Below the pieces are notes generated by a model. It was given only the letters and a program-made list of their open reading frames with translations. It searched no databases and was not told the DNA's origin. DNA of 64,000 nt, from positions 62,001 through 126,000 of the forward strand of contig JAPONM010000061.1 in the NCBI GenBank assembly GCA_026713925.1, read 5' to 3'. Origin of the DNA: Gammaproteobacteria bacterium. GTDB taxonomy: Bacteria; Pseudomonadota; Gammaproteobacteria; UBA4575. Positions 48,594 to 58,098 of the stretch are shown piece after piece (position 1 is the stretch's first letter; each line of letters begins with the position of its first letter). A program made the translations under genes and the position numbers.

Positions 48594-48813
48594 GGGTTTC
48601 ATCTCCTTGGGCTGATGTAAAGTGAATGCTTTGCGTTCTTGTCGTTCAATGACAAGCCACTTTTTGGACAGTGTCTCCGGGGTTTAGTTGCAGAAAGTCA
48701 TCAGGTTATGGGGGTCGGCAGTTGGGCAAAACAGTCCGGAGTCCACACTATATTATTCACATATCTTTCGCAAAGAATTCTGGAATTCGTACCGTCACAC
48801 AATGAGTGTGTGG

Positions 48814-49305
48814 CTACAGACAGGCCTTGATGATGCCATCGATATACCGGTATGTGTACTGGTATCCATGAGCCCACTGGCTCTTGCGGGGACCCGCAAC
48901 ATTCAGCGAGCAGACCTTGAATTTCTGAAAGAAGTCCAGGGCGCCTGCTGTCACAGGTTCGATCCTATCCAGGTGTGCGTTTACCAGCATCAAAGGCCTG
49001 TCGTATTGTTCACAAAAGCCTGCGGTAAGGGCAGTGCCCCCTTTCAGTTTATGCGCATAGATGATCAGGGTGCCATCACTTTGCAGAACGTTTTCACGTG
49101 TACGGTCTGCATAGTTATCGCTGGCATGTTCTCGCAGCGGGTATCGGGCATGTATCACTCCATCTTCTGCTCTGCGGCCCCGGGGGCAATAACCGCCGCA
49201 AGGGAAGTGATTGTCGAGCGCGGCATCCAATGCAGCCCGGTCAACGCCCGTTTGCCCGCCGGATATGATTTTCCTCAGGAAATATGTCCGGTCAGAAGCC
49301 GCCAA
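48814..49305 (-). CDS. Putative molybdenum-carrier-like protein (YpsA-related Rossmann fold)
   Basis: A 163-residue protein starting MAASDRTYFLRKIISGGQTG. IISGGQTGVDRAALDAAL is the phosphate-binding loop of the putative Mo-carrier / LOG-related family. CPRGRRAEDGVIHARYPLRE, RTRENVLQSDGTLIIY and GGTALTAGFCEQYDRPLM also match. The crystal structure that gave the family its name suggested molybdopterin carriage, but function is unproven. No molybdenum genes are nearby. It lies upstream of the bufferin-type operon on the same strand, separated by 220 bases. Confidence 0.85.
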   Translation of the reverse strand: MAASDRTYFLRKIISGGQTGVDRAALDAALDNHFPCGGYCPRGRRAEDGVIHARYPLREHASDNYADRTRENVLQSDGTLIIYAHKLKGGTALTAGFCEQYDRPLMLVNAHLDRIEPVTAGALDFFQKFKVCSLNVAGPRKSQWAHGYQYTYRYIDGIIKACL

Positions 49306-49433
49306 GGCATTGTTCAGGAGACAGCCCGTGGAGCACCCTTTGCGTTCCTCATTGAGATCCTGTGTCCGGGTGCTTCACGCGGGAGCGCGAACCGGGATGC
49401 AATCCGGAGGGGTACTTGTCAGGGGCAGTGTGT

Positions 49434-49465
49434 GAAGCCCCATAAGTGAGTGCTCATGGGGCTTC
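49434..49465 (-). terminator. Strong hairpin downstream of pckG
   Basis: A perfect 10-bp stem: GAAGCCCCAT (49434-49443), 12-base loop, ATGGGGCTTC (49456-49465). It begins 16 bases after the pckG stop codon. There is no T-run on the minus strand, so it may stabilise the mRNA 3' end or act with another factor. Confidence 0.5.
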
Positions 49466-49480
49466 ATGTGAAGATCTGCG

Positions 49481-51238
49481 TCAGGCAGCCTTGCTTTGAA
49501 GGGCAGAGGATATCTTGCTCAGTTCACTGCGTATGGTTTCTGGAATACGATCACCAAACTCGTCAAAATATTTGCCGATTTCCGATGCTTCCTGCTCCCA
49601 CTGCGCCACGTCAACGGATAGCAGGGCCTGCATGGTTTCACTCGAGACATCAATGCCGTCAGTATTGATGTCTTCAGGGTTTGGCAGGAAGCCAATGGGC
49701 GTTTCTCTTGCCTCAACGCTGCCATCACAGCGGTCGACAACCCAGGCCAGCACACGCATGTTTTCACCAAAACCCGGCCACAAGAACTTGCCATCCTCGT
49801 CGCGGCGGAACCAGTTCACATGAAAGATTTTCGGCAGCTTGTCTGACTTGCCTTCGAAGCTGAGCCAGTGTGCAAAATAATCTCCGAAGTTGTATCCGCA
49901 GAATGGTTTCATTGCCATTGGGTCACGGCGAATCTGCCCGGCGCCACCAATTGCAGCAGCCGTCATTTCCGAGGCGCAGGATGCGCCCACCAGCACGCCA
50001 TGTGCCCAGTCCTTTGCTTCATATACGAGTGGCGCGAGTTCCTTGCGTCGACCCCCGAAGACCAGAGCGGATATGGGTACACCATTCGGATTTTCCGCCA
50101 TGGGCGAATATACGGGATTGTTTTTGGCAGGCACCGTGAAGCGTGAATTGGGATGTGCTGCCGGCCCTACTTCTGCATCATAGGGTTTGCCTCTCCAGTC
50201 GATTGCCGGTTCTTTACCGTCATCCTTGTCTTCCCACCACGGCTCGTTCTCTGCAGTCACGCCGACGTTGGTGAAGATCGCATTCCCCTTCAGCGTTTCG
50301 TACGCATTTTTGTTCGACCATTGGTTGGTACCGGGTACGACTCCGAAATAACCGGACTCGGGATTGATTGCCCATAGGCGTCCATCCTCACGCAAGTGCA
50401 GCCAGCAGATGTCATCTCCTACCGTAGTGACTTTCCAGTCCTTGTATTGTTCCGGAGGTATCAACATGGCCAGGTTGGTCTTGCCGCATGCAGAAGGAAA
50501 CGCACAAGCGATGTAATGGGTTTCTCCCTGCGGGCTTTCCAGCCCCACGATCAGCATGTGTTCGGCCAGCCAGCCTTCCGTGCGGGCCTGCCAGCTGGCA
50601 ATACGCAGTGCATGGCATTTTTTGCCAAGCAATGCATTGCCGCCGTAGCCAGAGCCAACACTCTTGATGTAAAGCTCTTCGGGGAAATGCATGATAAAAC
50701 GCTTTTCGGGGTCGAGGTCTCCGGTGGAGTGCAGTCCCTTTACGAAGGTTCCTTCCCTTTCAATGCGCTCGAGGGCAGGAGTTCCGATACGGGCCATGAT
50801 TTTCATATTGGCTACCACATAAGGACTATCCGTGATTTCCACTCCGTTGCGAGACAGGGGGGAGTCAATCGGACCCATGCAGTATGGAATCACGTACATG
50901 GTTCGGCCCTGCATGCAGCCTTCAAACAATGCATCGACTTTTGCATGGGCTTCGACCGGGTCCATCCAGTTATTGTTGGGGCCTGCATCTTCTTTGTCTT
51001 TGGAGCACACAAATGTCAGGTGTTCCACGCGCGCCACGTCGGATGGGTCGGAACGATGCAGATAGCAGTTTGGGTTGGTTTCTTCATTCAGCCTCATCAG
51101 CGTGCCACTTTCAAGCATTTGGTCGATCATGTCATCGAACTCGGTCTCACTGCCGTCACACCAGACAATCTTGTCCGGTTTTGTGCGTGCCGCTACTTCC
51201 TCTACCCATTTTGCAAGGGCATCATTTTTCGTCGTCAT
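49481..51238 (-). CDS. pckG: Phosphoenolpyruvate carboxykinase (GTP)
   Basis: A 585-residue GTP-type PEPCK. The kinase-1a motif FPSACGKTN is at residues 247-255, with the reactive Cys characteristic of GTP enzymes. It also has SGYGGNALLGKKCHALRIAS, NPESGYFGVVPGTN and the guanine-binding region FCGYNFGDYFAHWL. It interconverts oxaloacetate and PEP for gluconeogenesis. ATG 51238. Its leader contains an 8-bp inverted repeat (51273-51306), and a TATAAT (minus strand, about 51329-51324) may be its -10. Confidence 0.98.
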   Translation of the reverse strand: MTTKNDALAKWVEEVAARTKPDKIVWCDGSETEFDDMIDQMLESGTLMRLNEETNPNCYLHRSDPSDVARVEHLTFVCSKDKEDAGPNNNWMDPVEAHAKVDALFEGCMQGRTMYVIPYCMGPIDSPLSRNGVEITDSPYVVANMKIMARIGTPALERIEREGTFVKGLHSTGDLDPEKRFIMHFPEELYIKSVGSGYGGNALLGKKCHALRIASWQARTEGWLAEHMLIVGLESPQGETHYIACAFPSACGKTNLAMLIPPEQYKDWKVTTVGDDICWLHLREDGRLWAINPESGYFGVVPGTNQWSNKNAYETLKGNAIFTNVGVTAENEPWWEDKDDGKEPAIDWRGKPYDAEVGPAAHPNSRFTVPAKNNPVYSPMAENPNGVPISALVFGGRRKELAPLVYEAKDWAHGVLVGASCASEMTAAAIGGAGQIRRDPMAMKPFCGYNFGDYFAHWLSFEGKSDKLPKIFHVNWFRRDEDGKFLWPGFGENMRVLAWVVDRCDGSVEARETPIGFLPNPEDINTDGIDVSSETMQALLSVDVAQWEQEASEIGKYFDEFGDRIPETIRSELSKISSALQSKAA

Positions 51239-51641
51239 CTCTAAATTCCCTGTTAATTAAAAGAACGTTGGGTGACCCGGTTAATATCTTTTCTGTGGCC
51301 GGGTCAACAGCCGGAACTCCTAATTATACATAGTGCATGTACGGATATAAGCCTGTAACGAAAATTTTATGATCGGCTTTTTATGATTTCTATCCCTAAA
51401 GAGACATAAGTTTGTCGGGAACGGCATATCAATTGGATATGGCTCAGGGTTTTGTCAGCCAGAGCTGTTGATCAGCGGCCTGATCACGCAGCCTGTACTG
51501 AATATGGCTGGAAACACCTGCCTGGTGCATGATGGGCAGCCTGGGTTTATTTATTCCCAGATCATGCCATCCGGTTTTCATTGAATGCCATGCGAGTGGT
51601 ATAACACACTCCACATCAGTTATGAGGATTGTGGTGAGCTT
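51239..51641. other. Divergent promoter region of pckG and mazG
   Basis: A 403-base gap with no supported gene. The minus strand holds TATAAT at about 51329-51324 for pckG, without a good -35. The plus-strand side before mazG shows no clear promoter. The inverted repeat is listed separately. Confidence 0.4.
51273..51306. promoter_or_regulatory. 8-bp inverted repeat in the pckG leader
   Basis: TGACCCGG (51273-51280) and CCGGGTCA (51299-51306) are perfect inverted repeats separated by 18 bases. They lie 35-68 bases before the pckG start, downstream of the candidate -10. They could be an operator or an RNA stem. Confidence 0.4.
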
Positions 51642-52427
51642 ATGGAAAACCTGTATCGTCTGATCAGCATCATGGAGATTTTGCGGGATCCGGAACGCGG
51701 CTGCCCCTGGGACCTGCGCCAGACCTTTGCTTCCATCGTCCCCTGTACCATTGAAGAGGTGTATGAGGTGGCTGCAGCCATTGACAGGCAGGATTTTCCG
51801 CAACTCAGGGATGAACTGGGGGACTTGCTGCTGCAGGTCATTTATTACACGCAGATGGCCAGGGAGCAGGATCTGTTTGATTTTGACGATGTGGCTAAAG
51901 GCATCAGCGACAAGCTCGTGCGCCGTCACCCGTTGATATTCAACAAGGGAGCAGAACCTGCAGGGACGACCTGGGATGAAATCAAGGATGCAGAACGCAA
52001 GGCAAAGGGGGAGCACCGCCCGGGTAGCAGCATCCTGGACGATGTTCCGGATGCCCTTCCACAACTGCTGCGTGCTGAAAAACTGCAAAGACGCGCGGCA
52101 TCGGTAGGATTTGACTGGCCAGAGGCCAGACAGGTATTGCTCAAGATAAAAGAAGAGCTCGGTGAGCTTGAAGACGTGCTTGCAGGAAATGAACGGCAAG
52201 ACAGGCTGGAAGAAGAACTGGGGGACTTGCTGTTTTCAGTCGTCAATCTGGGCCGGCACCTGGGTGTCAACACGGAAGAGGCACTGCGGAAAAGTAACGG
52301 GAAATTCATCCGGCGTTTCCAGTATGTTGAAGAAAGGGTGGCCCGGCAGGGAAAGATTCCAGGGGATTGTTCCCTGGAAGAGATGCAGCAGGCCTGGGAA
52401 GAGGCTAAAAGCAGGTTGAGTGGCTGA
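51642..52427 (+). CDS. mazG: Nucleoside triphosphate pyrophosphohydrolase
   Basis: A 261-residue protein with two MazG domains. The first has PWDLRQTFASIVPCTIEEVYEVAAAI and LRDELGDLLLQVIYYTQMARE (EExxE...ExxD metal motif). The second has VLLKIKEELGELEDVL and LEEELGDLLFSVVNLGRHLG. The C-terminus KFIRRFQYVEERVA is typical. MazG hydrolyses NTPs, including aberrant ones, and influences ppGpp-linked survival. The frame opens at 51585, but MENLYRLISIMEILRDPERG (ATG 51642) is the family N-terminus. Convergent with nadC. Confidence 0.95.
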   Translation: MENLYRLISIMEILRDPERGCPWDLRQTFASIVPCTIEEVYEVAAAIDRQDFPQLRDELGDLLLQVIYYTQMAREQDLFDFDDVAKGISDKLVRRHPLIFNKGAEPAGTTWDEIKDAERKAKGEHRPGSSILDDVPDALPQLLRAEKLQRRAASVGFDWPEARQVLLKIKEELGELEDVLAGNERQDRLEEELGDLLFSVVNLGRHLGVNTEEALRKSNGKFIRRFQYVEERVARQGKIPGDCSLEEMQQAWEEAKSRLSG

Positions 52428-52447
52428 CCCGGCGTGTCGTGGCCAGT

Positions 52448-53293
52448 TCAGAAGCGTACGGAAAAGTCTACCGCCTGTATGTTTTTTGTGATGGCGCCGA
52501 TCGAAATGTAATGCACGCCGGTTTTGGCGACTTCCCGGATGTTGTCCAGGTTGATGTTGCCGGAGGCTTCCAGTTTCTTTGTGTTTCCATTTAAGTGCAC
52601 GGCTGCTTGCAGTTCCGGCAGGGAAAAGTTGTCCAGCAAAATTGTATCGGCCTCGGATGTCAGTGCCTGCTTGAGCTGTTGATGGTTTTCCACTTCGATT
52701 TCGAGTGGCAGGGCAGGAAATTTTTGTCTGGCCATGGACACTGCTTTGTGAATGGAGCCCGCCGTTGCAATGTGGTTTTCCTTGATCAGGATCGCATCGT
52801 ACAGCCCCATCCGATGGTTTACCCCGCCACCGCATTTCACGGCATATTTTTGTGCATAGCGCATGCCCGGAAGGGTCTTGCGCGTGTCCAGGATCTGTGC
52901 AGGCGTGCCCGATATGCGCTCGACGTACTGGCGGGTACACGTTGCGGTGGCTGACAGGGTCTGCAGGAAATTCAATGCGGTACGCTCGGCACTGAGGATG
53001 GCCCTTGCCGCACCGCGTACGGTGCAAACCGTCGAGCCTTCTTCCATGAGATCGCCATCCCCGAAATCCCAGTCAATCTTTACGTCCCCATTGAGTTGAT
53101 GCAGGGCCTCGCTGAACCAGTGCTGACCGCACAATACGGCATCATCCCGGCAGACCACTGTGGCTTCGGCCATTTTGTCGTTGCTGAACAATGAGGCCGT
53201 CACATCACCCTTTCCGATATCCTCTTCCAGGGCGATGTGAACTGCGCGACGGATCATCTCCAGTGCCTCCGCGCTGTGGACTGCCGGACTCAT
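52448..53293 (-). CDS. nadC: Quinolinate phosphoribosyltransferase (carboxylating)
   Basis: A 281-residue enzyme. EDIGKGDVTASLF (N-terminal), ERTALNFLQTLSATATCT, DTRKTLPGMRYAQKYAVKCGGGVNHRMGLYDAILIKENHI and LLDNFSLPELQAAV are all conserved. NadC converts quinolinate and PRPP to nicotinate mononucleotide in NAD synthesis. nadA and nadB are not in the window. It lies 30 bases downstream of the AGCS symporter gene on the same strand and may be co-transcribed. Confidence 0.97.
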   Translation of the reverse strand: MSPAVHSAEALEMIRRAVHIALEEDIGKGDVTASLFSNDKMAEATVVCRDDAVLCGQHWFSEALHQLNGDVKIDWDFGDGDLMEEGSTVCTVRGAARAILSAERTALNFLQTLSATATCTRQYVERISGTPAQILDTRKTLPGMRYAQKYAVKCGGGVNHRMGLYDAILIKENHIATAGSIHKAVSMARQKFPALPLEIEVENHQQLKQALTSEADTILLDNFSLPELQAAVHLNGNTKKLEASGNINLDNIREVAKTGVHYISIGAITKNIQAVDFSVRF

Positions 53294-53323
53294 TTTCTGG
53301 GCTTCATGCCATCTGTCAGCGCA

Positions 53324-54658
53324 TTACTTGTACAGGTAATCGCTCGTGACCTTGAAGATGACAGGACTCAGCAGTGCCAGGGCGATCAGGTTGGGGATTG
53401 CCATGAACCCGTTCATGACATCTGCCAGCAGCCAGACCAGTTCAAGCTTGATGACCGCCCCGGTCAGGATGGCGATGACCCACAGGATCCTGTAAGGCAT
53501 GATGATACGCACCCCGAAGATGAACTCGGCACAGCGTTCGCCGTAATAGCTCCAGCCCAGAAGGGTGGTGAAGGCAAATATGATCAGGCCGAATGTGATG
53601 ATGTAGTTCCCGCCGCTGATTCCCTGGCCATAGGCAAGAGTGGACAGGGCCGCACCCGTCTCTCCGCTGGTCCAGGCGCCCGTCAACAGAATGACCAGTG
53701 CCGTCATGGTGCACACGATGAGCGTGTCGATGAAGGTGCCGAGCATGCCGATCAGGCCCTGGCGCACCGGGTCGTTTGTCTGGGCCGCCGCATGCGCAAT
53801 CGGGGCGCTGCCGAGGCCTGCCTCGTTGGAAAACACTCCCCGCGCGACGCCGAAACGAATCGCCGCCCAGACCGCTGCCCCTGCAAAACCGCCCGTCGCG
53901 GCTGTACCGCTGAAGGCGCTGGAAAAAATCAGTTTAAACGCTTCCCCGATATTCATGAAGTTCGCAAAAATGACAATGAGTGAACCCAGTATGTAGGCGA
54001 TGGCCATGATGGGAACGAGTTTTCCGGCCACCACGCCGATACGTTGGATACCACCCAGAATCACCAGCCCGACCAGCACAGCCAGCACGATGCCTGTTAT
54101 AAGCGGGCTGACCCCGAAGTTGGAATGCACCGCATCGGAAACCGAGTTGGACTGCACCATATTGCCGATTCCAAACGCGGCAATCATGCCGAACAGTGCG
54201 AACAGGAAGCCCAGCCATTTCCAGTTCTTTCCCAGACCGTTTTTGATGTAGTACATCGGTCCGCCGACCCGCCTGCCTTCATCATCCATTTCCCTGTATT
54301 TGACAGCCAGCACGGCTTCGCCGTACTTGGTTGCCATGCCGAACAGTGCCGTGATCCACATCCAGAAGATCGCCCCGGGTCCGCCGAGGAAAATGGCTGT
54401 GGCCACACCCGCTATATTTCCTGTGCCGATGGTTGCGGACAGGGCCGTCATCAGCGCCTGAAAGGGGCTGATTTCTCCCTGGTCCTTGTCGGCCTTGCCT
54501 GAGACAAGCAGTGAAAACCCGAGGCCGACTTTTCGCCACGGAATCAGTTTGAGTCCAAGTGTGAGGTAGACGCCGACTCCCAAAAGCATCACCAGCATGA
54601 CAGGACCCCAGATAAAACTGCTCAGTTGGCCCAACATTGAATATATGACTTCCATCAT
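53324..54658 (-). CDS. Alanine/glycine:cation symporter (AGCS) family protein
   Basis: A 444-residue membrane protein with about 10-11 helices. Landmarks are FQALMTALSATIGTGNIAGVATAI, GGPGAIFWMWITALFGMATKYGEAVLAVKYR, GGPMYYIKNGLG, GVARGVFSNEAGLGSAPIAHAAA and LLGWSYYGERCAEFIFG. Members take up alanine or glycine with sodium or protons. ATG 54658 (or the next codon, also Met). nadC follows 30 bases downstream; functional linkage is unclear. Confidence 0.95.
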   Translation of the reverse strand: MMEVIYSMLGQLSSFIWGPVMLVMLLGVGVYLTLGLKLIPWRKVGLGFSLLVSGKADKDQGEISPFQALMTALSATIGTGNIAGVATAIFLGGPGAIFWMWITALFGMATKYGEAVLAVKYREMDDEGRRVGGPMYYIKNGLGKNWKWLGFLFALFGMIAAFGIGNMVQSNSVSDAVHSNFGVSPLITGIVLAVLVGLVILGGIQRIGVVAGKLVPIMAIAYILGSLIVIFANFMNIGEAFKLIFSSAFSGTAATGGFAGAAVWAAIRFGVARGVFSNEAGLGSAPIAHAAAQTNDPVRQGLIGMLGTFIDTLIVCTMTALVILLTGAWTSGETGAALSTLAYGQGISGGNYIITFGLIIFAFTTLLGWSYYGERCAEFIFGVRIIMPYRILWVIAILTGAVIKLELVWLLADVMNGFMAIPNLIALALLSPVIFKVTSDYLYK

Positions 54659-54827
54659 TCCCCCTGTTGATCGTTAAAGTTGGTCTGCAGGGTCTCGGGC
54701 AGGGCACCTGTTTGCTCAATCCGTGCCGCGCTCAGATCGGTTTTTGTCAGCATTTCAGGTGTTCCCAGCCCCGTCATCAGGCAGTTCCAGCGCTTGCAAT
54801 GCTACTCTGAAACCGGGAATATATCTA

Positions 54828-55820
54828 ATGGCTTTAGACTTGTCCGGCGACCGGTTCCGGCTCAAAACGCTGTCCAGCCGAGATGTGCTGAAGGCATTGA
54901 AACGTGATGCGAGGGCGGGCTTGGTGCATGCCCCCCGCAGCCTGCCGCCCAAGTATTTTTACGATGAGGCCGGTTCCAGGCTCTTCAGTGAAATCTGCCA
55001 GACCCGGGACTACTACCTGACCCGTACCGAGCTTGCATTGTTGCAGCGGCATGCGGATGAAATTATCGTCACTGCCCGGCCGCAGACCTGTGTCGAACTG
55101 GGTGCCGGAGCCTCGGTTAAAACAGAGGTTCTGCTTTCCAGGCTGGATTCCCGTTCTGATTCCGTCGCGTATGTCACGATAGATGTATGCGAAGAAGTAC
55201 TTGTTGAATCTGCCGGCCGGTTGTTATGTACCTTTCCCGGATTGAGGATTGAATCCCTGGCAGCCGAATACCTCGCCGGCATAGAAGCCCTGCACGGGCT
55301 TGAAAAGCCGGTATTGTATGTTTTCCTTGGCAGTTCAATTGGAAACTTCACCGAGCAGGAAGCGATCGAGTTGCTGGGCAGGGTGGCGGAGAAGATGGCC
55401 CCCGGTGACCATTTTTTGCTGGGTCTGGACCGGGTCAAGGACAGGGGTGTGCTGGAACGGGCCTATGACGACGCACTAGGGGTCACCGCACGCTTCAACC
55501 TGAACGTACTGAAGGTGCTGAATGCCCGCCTGGGAGCAAATTTCCGGTTGGACGGGTTTTCCCATCTTGCCGTGTATGACGATGCCAGGGAACAGATCGA
55601 GATGTACCTGGTTGCCGGGTGTGACCAGGAGGTTGCATTGCCCGCGATCAATGAAACGATTTGCCTGCGTGAGGGCGAGCGGATCCTCACGGAAATCAGT
55701 CGTAAATATAGCCGCTCCTCTGTTCAGCACCTGCTGTCTAAAAGTGGTCTGTGCGAGCAGGCGCATTATGTGCCGGACAACGAATACTTTTCACTGGTGC
55801 TGGCGAAACCCGCAGACTGA
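54828..55820 (+). CDS. egtD: L-histidine N(alpha)-methyltransferase-like protein (EgtD family)
   Basis: A 330-residue class I SAM methyltransferase. Family blocks are LPPKYFYDEAGSRLFSEICQTRDYYLTRTE, CVELGAGASVKTEVLL (SAM site, residues 89-104), FLGSSIGNFTEQEA and the C-terminal NEYFSLVLA. EgtD trimethylates histidine to hercynine for ergothioneine. No egtB, egtC or egtE gene is adjacent, so the product may be hercynine, a different amine, or the partner may lie elsewhere. The frame opens at 54723; ATG 54828 matches the family start. Convergent with argF. Confidence 0.88.
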   Translation: MALDLSGDRFRLKTLSSRDVLKALKRDARAGLVHAPRSLPPKYFYDEAGSRLFSEICQTRDYYLTRTELALLQRHADEIIVTARPQTCVELGAGASVKTEVLLSRLDSRSDSVAYVTIDVCEEVLVESAGRLLCTFPGLRIESLAAEYLAGIEALHGLEKPVLYVFLGSSIGNFTEQEAIELLGRVAEKMAPGDHFLLGLDRVKDRGVLERAYDDALGVTARFNLNVLKVLNARLGANFRLDGFSHLAVYDDAREQIEMYLVAGCDQEVALPAINETICLREGERILTEISRKYSRSSVQHLLSKSGLCEQAHYVPDNEYFSLVLAKPAD

Positions 55821-55848
55821 GGGTGCCAAAGGGCGAGTCACGCCCGGA

Positions 55849-56751
55849 TCAGGCCATCAGGAATTCCAGCAAGGCCTTTTGTGCGTGGAGCCTGTTTTCG
55901 GCTTCATCCCACACGACACTCTGTGGGCTGTTCAGGACCTCGTCCGTAACCTCCTCGTTACGGTGTGCAGGCAGGCAATGCATGAACAATGCATCTTTGC
56001 TGGCAAGCGCCAGCAGTGACTCATTCACCTGGAAGGCCCTGAAGGCATCCTGTCTTTCATCGAGCTCTTTTTCCTGCCCCATACTCGCCCACACATCCGT
56101 GACGACCAGGTCGGCGTGCTCAACGGCCGCGGCGGCCTCGGTCATCAGGTTGACCTTGTCACCGGCCGGCTTGATGACCGAGGTCTTGGGCAGGTAATTC
56201 TCGGGGCAGGCGATGTTCAGATTGAAGTCAAACTGGCGGGCTGCATTGATATAGGAATGACACATGTTGTTGCCGTCCCCCACCCAGGCCACCGTGGCCC
56301 CCTTGATTTCACCACGGTGCTCAAGCCAGGTTTGCATATCGGCCAGCAGCTGACACGGATGATACAAATCGGTGAGCCCATTGATCACGGGCACCGAGGA
56401 ATGTGCGGCAAACGTTTCCACCTTGTCATGCTCATAGGTCCGGATCATGACTGCGTCTACCATTCTGGACAATACCCGTGCACTGTCTTCGATTGGCTCA
56501 CCTCGGCCAAACTGGGTATCGCGGGGCGACAGGAACAGTGCCTGCCCCCCCAGTTGAATCATGCCGGCCTCGAAGGACACCCGCGTGCGGGTCGATGATT
56601 TGTCAAATACCATGGCCAGGGTCTTGCGGGTCAATGGCGTATAGGATTGGCCCGCTTTCAGCAGTTTTTTGAGGTCAACGGCACGCAAGAGCAACTTCCT
56701 GAGTTCACCAGGAGAGCAATCAAGCAGGCTGAGGAAATGACGGCTACTCAT
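55849..56751 (-). CDS. argF: Ornithine carbamoyltransferase
   Basis: A 300-residue enzyme. The carbamoyl-phosphate motif STRTR is at residues 53-57, with [24 protein letters not shown], the [15 protein letters not shown]-like block and the ornithine-site [12 protein letters not shown]. It makes citrulline from ornithine and carbamoyl phosphate. ATG 56751 overlaps the end of argD by 8 bases, indicating coupling; a TTG at 56787 would extend it but lacks support. argG, the next step of the pathway, begins at 63251. Confidence 0.97.
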   Translation of the reverse strand: MSSRHFLSLLDCSPGELRKLLLRAVDLKKLLKAGQSYTPLTRKTLAMVFDKSSTRTRVSFEAGMIQLGGQALFLSPRDTQFGRGEPIEDSARVLSRMVDAVMIRTYEHDKVETFAAHSSVPVINGLTDLYHPCQLLADMQTWLEHRGEIKGATVAWVGDGNNMCHSYINAARQFDFNLNIACPENYLPKTSVIKPAGDKVNLMTEAAAAVEHADLVVTDVWASMGQEKELDERQDAFRAFQVNESLLALASKDALFMHCLPAHRNEEVTDEVLNSPQSVVWDEAENRLHAQKALLEFLMA

Positions 56752-57958
56752 GCCGGGTATCCGGTTTTCCGGAAATTGATTCTGCAAAGGTGTGAATACA
56801 GCGGACCACGGTGTCTACGATGATGTCTGCGTGCGGTTTTTCCAGGATCAATGGCGGCAGCAGCCGGATGACTCTATCCGCTGTTACGTTCACCAGCAGT
56901 CTGTTCTCCAGGCACAGGTCCACGATCTGGCCGCAGGGCCGTGTCAGTTCAATTCCGATAATCAGGCCCTTGCCACGAACTTCCCGGATGCAGTCCAGGC
57001 CTGAAAGCTTTTCCTGAAGGCCGGCAACCATGTATTCGCCCAGCCTGGCAGCGTTTGCACGCAACCCCTGGGTCTCGATGGTCTCAAGTGTAGCGAGTGC
57101 GGCCCGGCATGCCAGGGGGTTGCCGCCAAAAGTGGAGCCATGTGAGCCGGGAGTGAATAATTCGGCGAGCGTTCTTTTTGCCAGGCACACCCCGATCGGC
57201 ACACCGTTCCCCAGACCCTTTGCAGTGACCATGATATCGGGCTGAACCTCTTCATGCTGGAAGCAAAACCACTTTCCTGTCCTGCCATTTCCTGTCTGGA
57301 CTTCATCCAGGATGAGCAGGGCTGCGTGGCGCTCGCAAAGCCTGCTCAGCTCAGCCAGGTATCCCGGGCGGGGAATATTGATCCCGCCTTCACATTGAAT
57401 CGGTTCCACCAGGATCGCAACCACTTGCGGGTTCTCGCCCAGCGCGGCCTGCACTGCCCCCACGTCATCGTAAGGCACGCGTATGAACCCGGGTACAAGG
57501 GGTTCATACCCGGCTTGAACGGCCTGATTTCCAGTTGCCGTCAGGGTTGCCAGGGTGCGCCCGTGGAAGCTGTTCTCGGTGACAATGACTGCAGGGGCTG
57601 ATTCCTTCTTATGGTGTGCGTACAGCCTTGCCAGCTTGATGGCCGCCTCGTTGGCTTCCGCACCGGAGTTGCAGAAGAAAGCAGCATCCATTGCAGACAG
57701 CTGACACAGTCTGGCGGCGAGTTTTTCCTGCAGCGCTATTCCGTACAGATTGGACGTATGCACAAGCCGGGCACACTGTTCGGATACTGCGGACACTACC
57801 GCGGGATGAGAATGGCCCAGTCCGCACACTGCAAGCCCCGACAGGGCATCCAGATACCGGTCATTTTTCCCTTTGCCGGAAAAAAGCCACACGCCTTCAC
57901 CCTGTTCAAAAGAGACCGGTTTGCGTGCATAGGTGGGCATTACATGCCTGTTGTCCAT
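56744..57958 (-). CDS. argD: Acetylornithine aminotransferase
   Basis: A 404-residue class III aminotransferase starting [20 protein letters not shown]. It has [72 protein letters not shown] and the PLP lysine in [14 protein letters not shown]. It converts N-acetylglutamate semialdehyde to N-acetylornithine and often serves lysine synthesis as well. The frame extends to 58135 but ATG 57958 fits homologues. A strong intrinsic terminator ends 14 bases upstream of its ATG, an unusual position discussed in the findings. argF follows with overlap. Confidence 0.96.
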   Translation of the reverse strand: MDNRHVMPTYARKPVSFEQGEGVWLFSGKGKNDRYLDALSGLAVCGLGHSHPAVVSAVSEQCARLVHTSNLYGIALQEKLAARLCQLSAMDAAFFCNSGAEANEAAIKLARLYAHHKKESAPAVIVTENSFHGRTLATLTATGNQAVQAGYEPLVPGFIRVPYDDVGAVQAALGENPQVVAILVEPIQCEGGINIPRPGYLAELSRLCERHAALLILDEVQTGNGRTGKWFCFQHEEVQPDIMVTAKGLGNGVPIGVCLAKRTLAELFTPGSHGSTFGGNPLACRAALATLETIETQGLRANAARLGEYMVAGLQEKLSGLDCIREVRGKGLIIGIELTRPCGQIVDLCLENRLLVNVTADRVIRLLPPLILEKPHADIIVDTVVRCIHTFAESISGKPDTRHE

Positions 57959-57972
57959 ATTCTTGCTTCGCT

Positions 57973-58005
57973 CAAAAAATAAAAAAGGCAGCCACCTGGG
58001 CTGCC
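57973..58005 (-). terminator. Intrinsic terminator immediately upstream of argD
   Basis: On the minus strand GGCAGCC (58005-57999), 5-base loop, GGCTGCC (57993-57987), then TTTTTTATTTTTTG. This is a textbook Rho-independent terminator. It could end the PuuD-like transcript, whose gene stops at 58099, or serve as an attenuator for argD. Confidence 0.8.
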
Positions 58006-58018
58006 GGAAACGCACCTG

Positions 58019-58047
58019 ACTGTATTGAATTTCTGCCTGAACCGCAA
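58019..58047 (-). promoter_or_regulatory. Candidate argD promoter upstream of the terminator
   Basis: Minus strand: TTGCGG (58047-58042), 17-base spacer, TACAGT (58024-58019). Each hexamer matches four of six consensus positions. Transcripts would begin around 58012 and run straight into the terminator hairpin. Confidence 0.35.
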
Positions 58048-58098
58048 CTGAAAACAGTACCCGGCTGAGGCCAGGCACTGCCTTCGGCCCTTTATTGG

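Noticed and set aside
37089-49433. tRNA-Met as integration site of a prophage or ICE
   Set aside because: No integrase gene and no second copy of the tRNA 3' end were found, so only a looser accessory-region label is justified.
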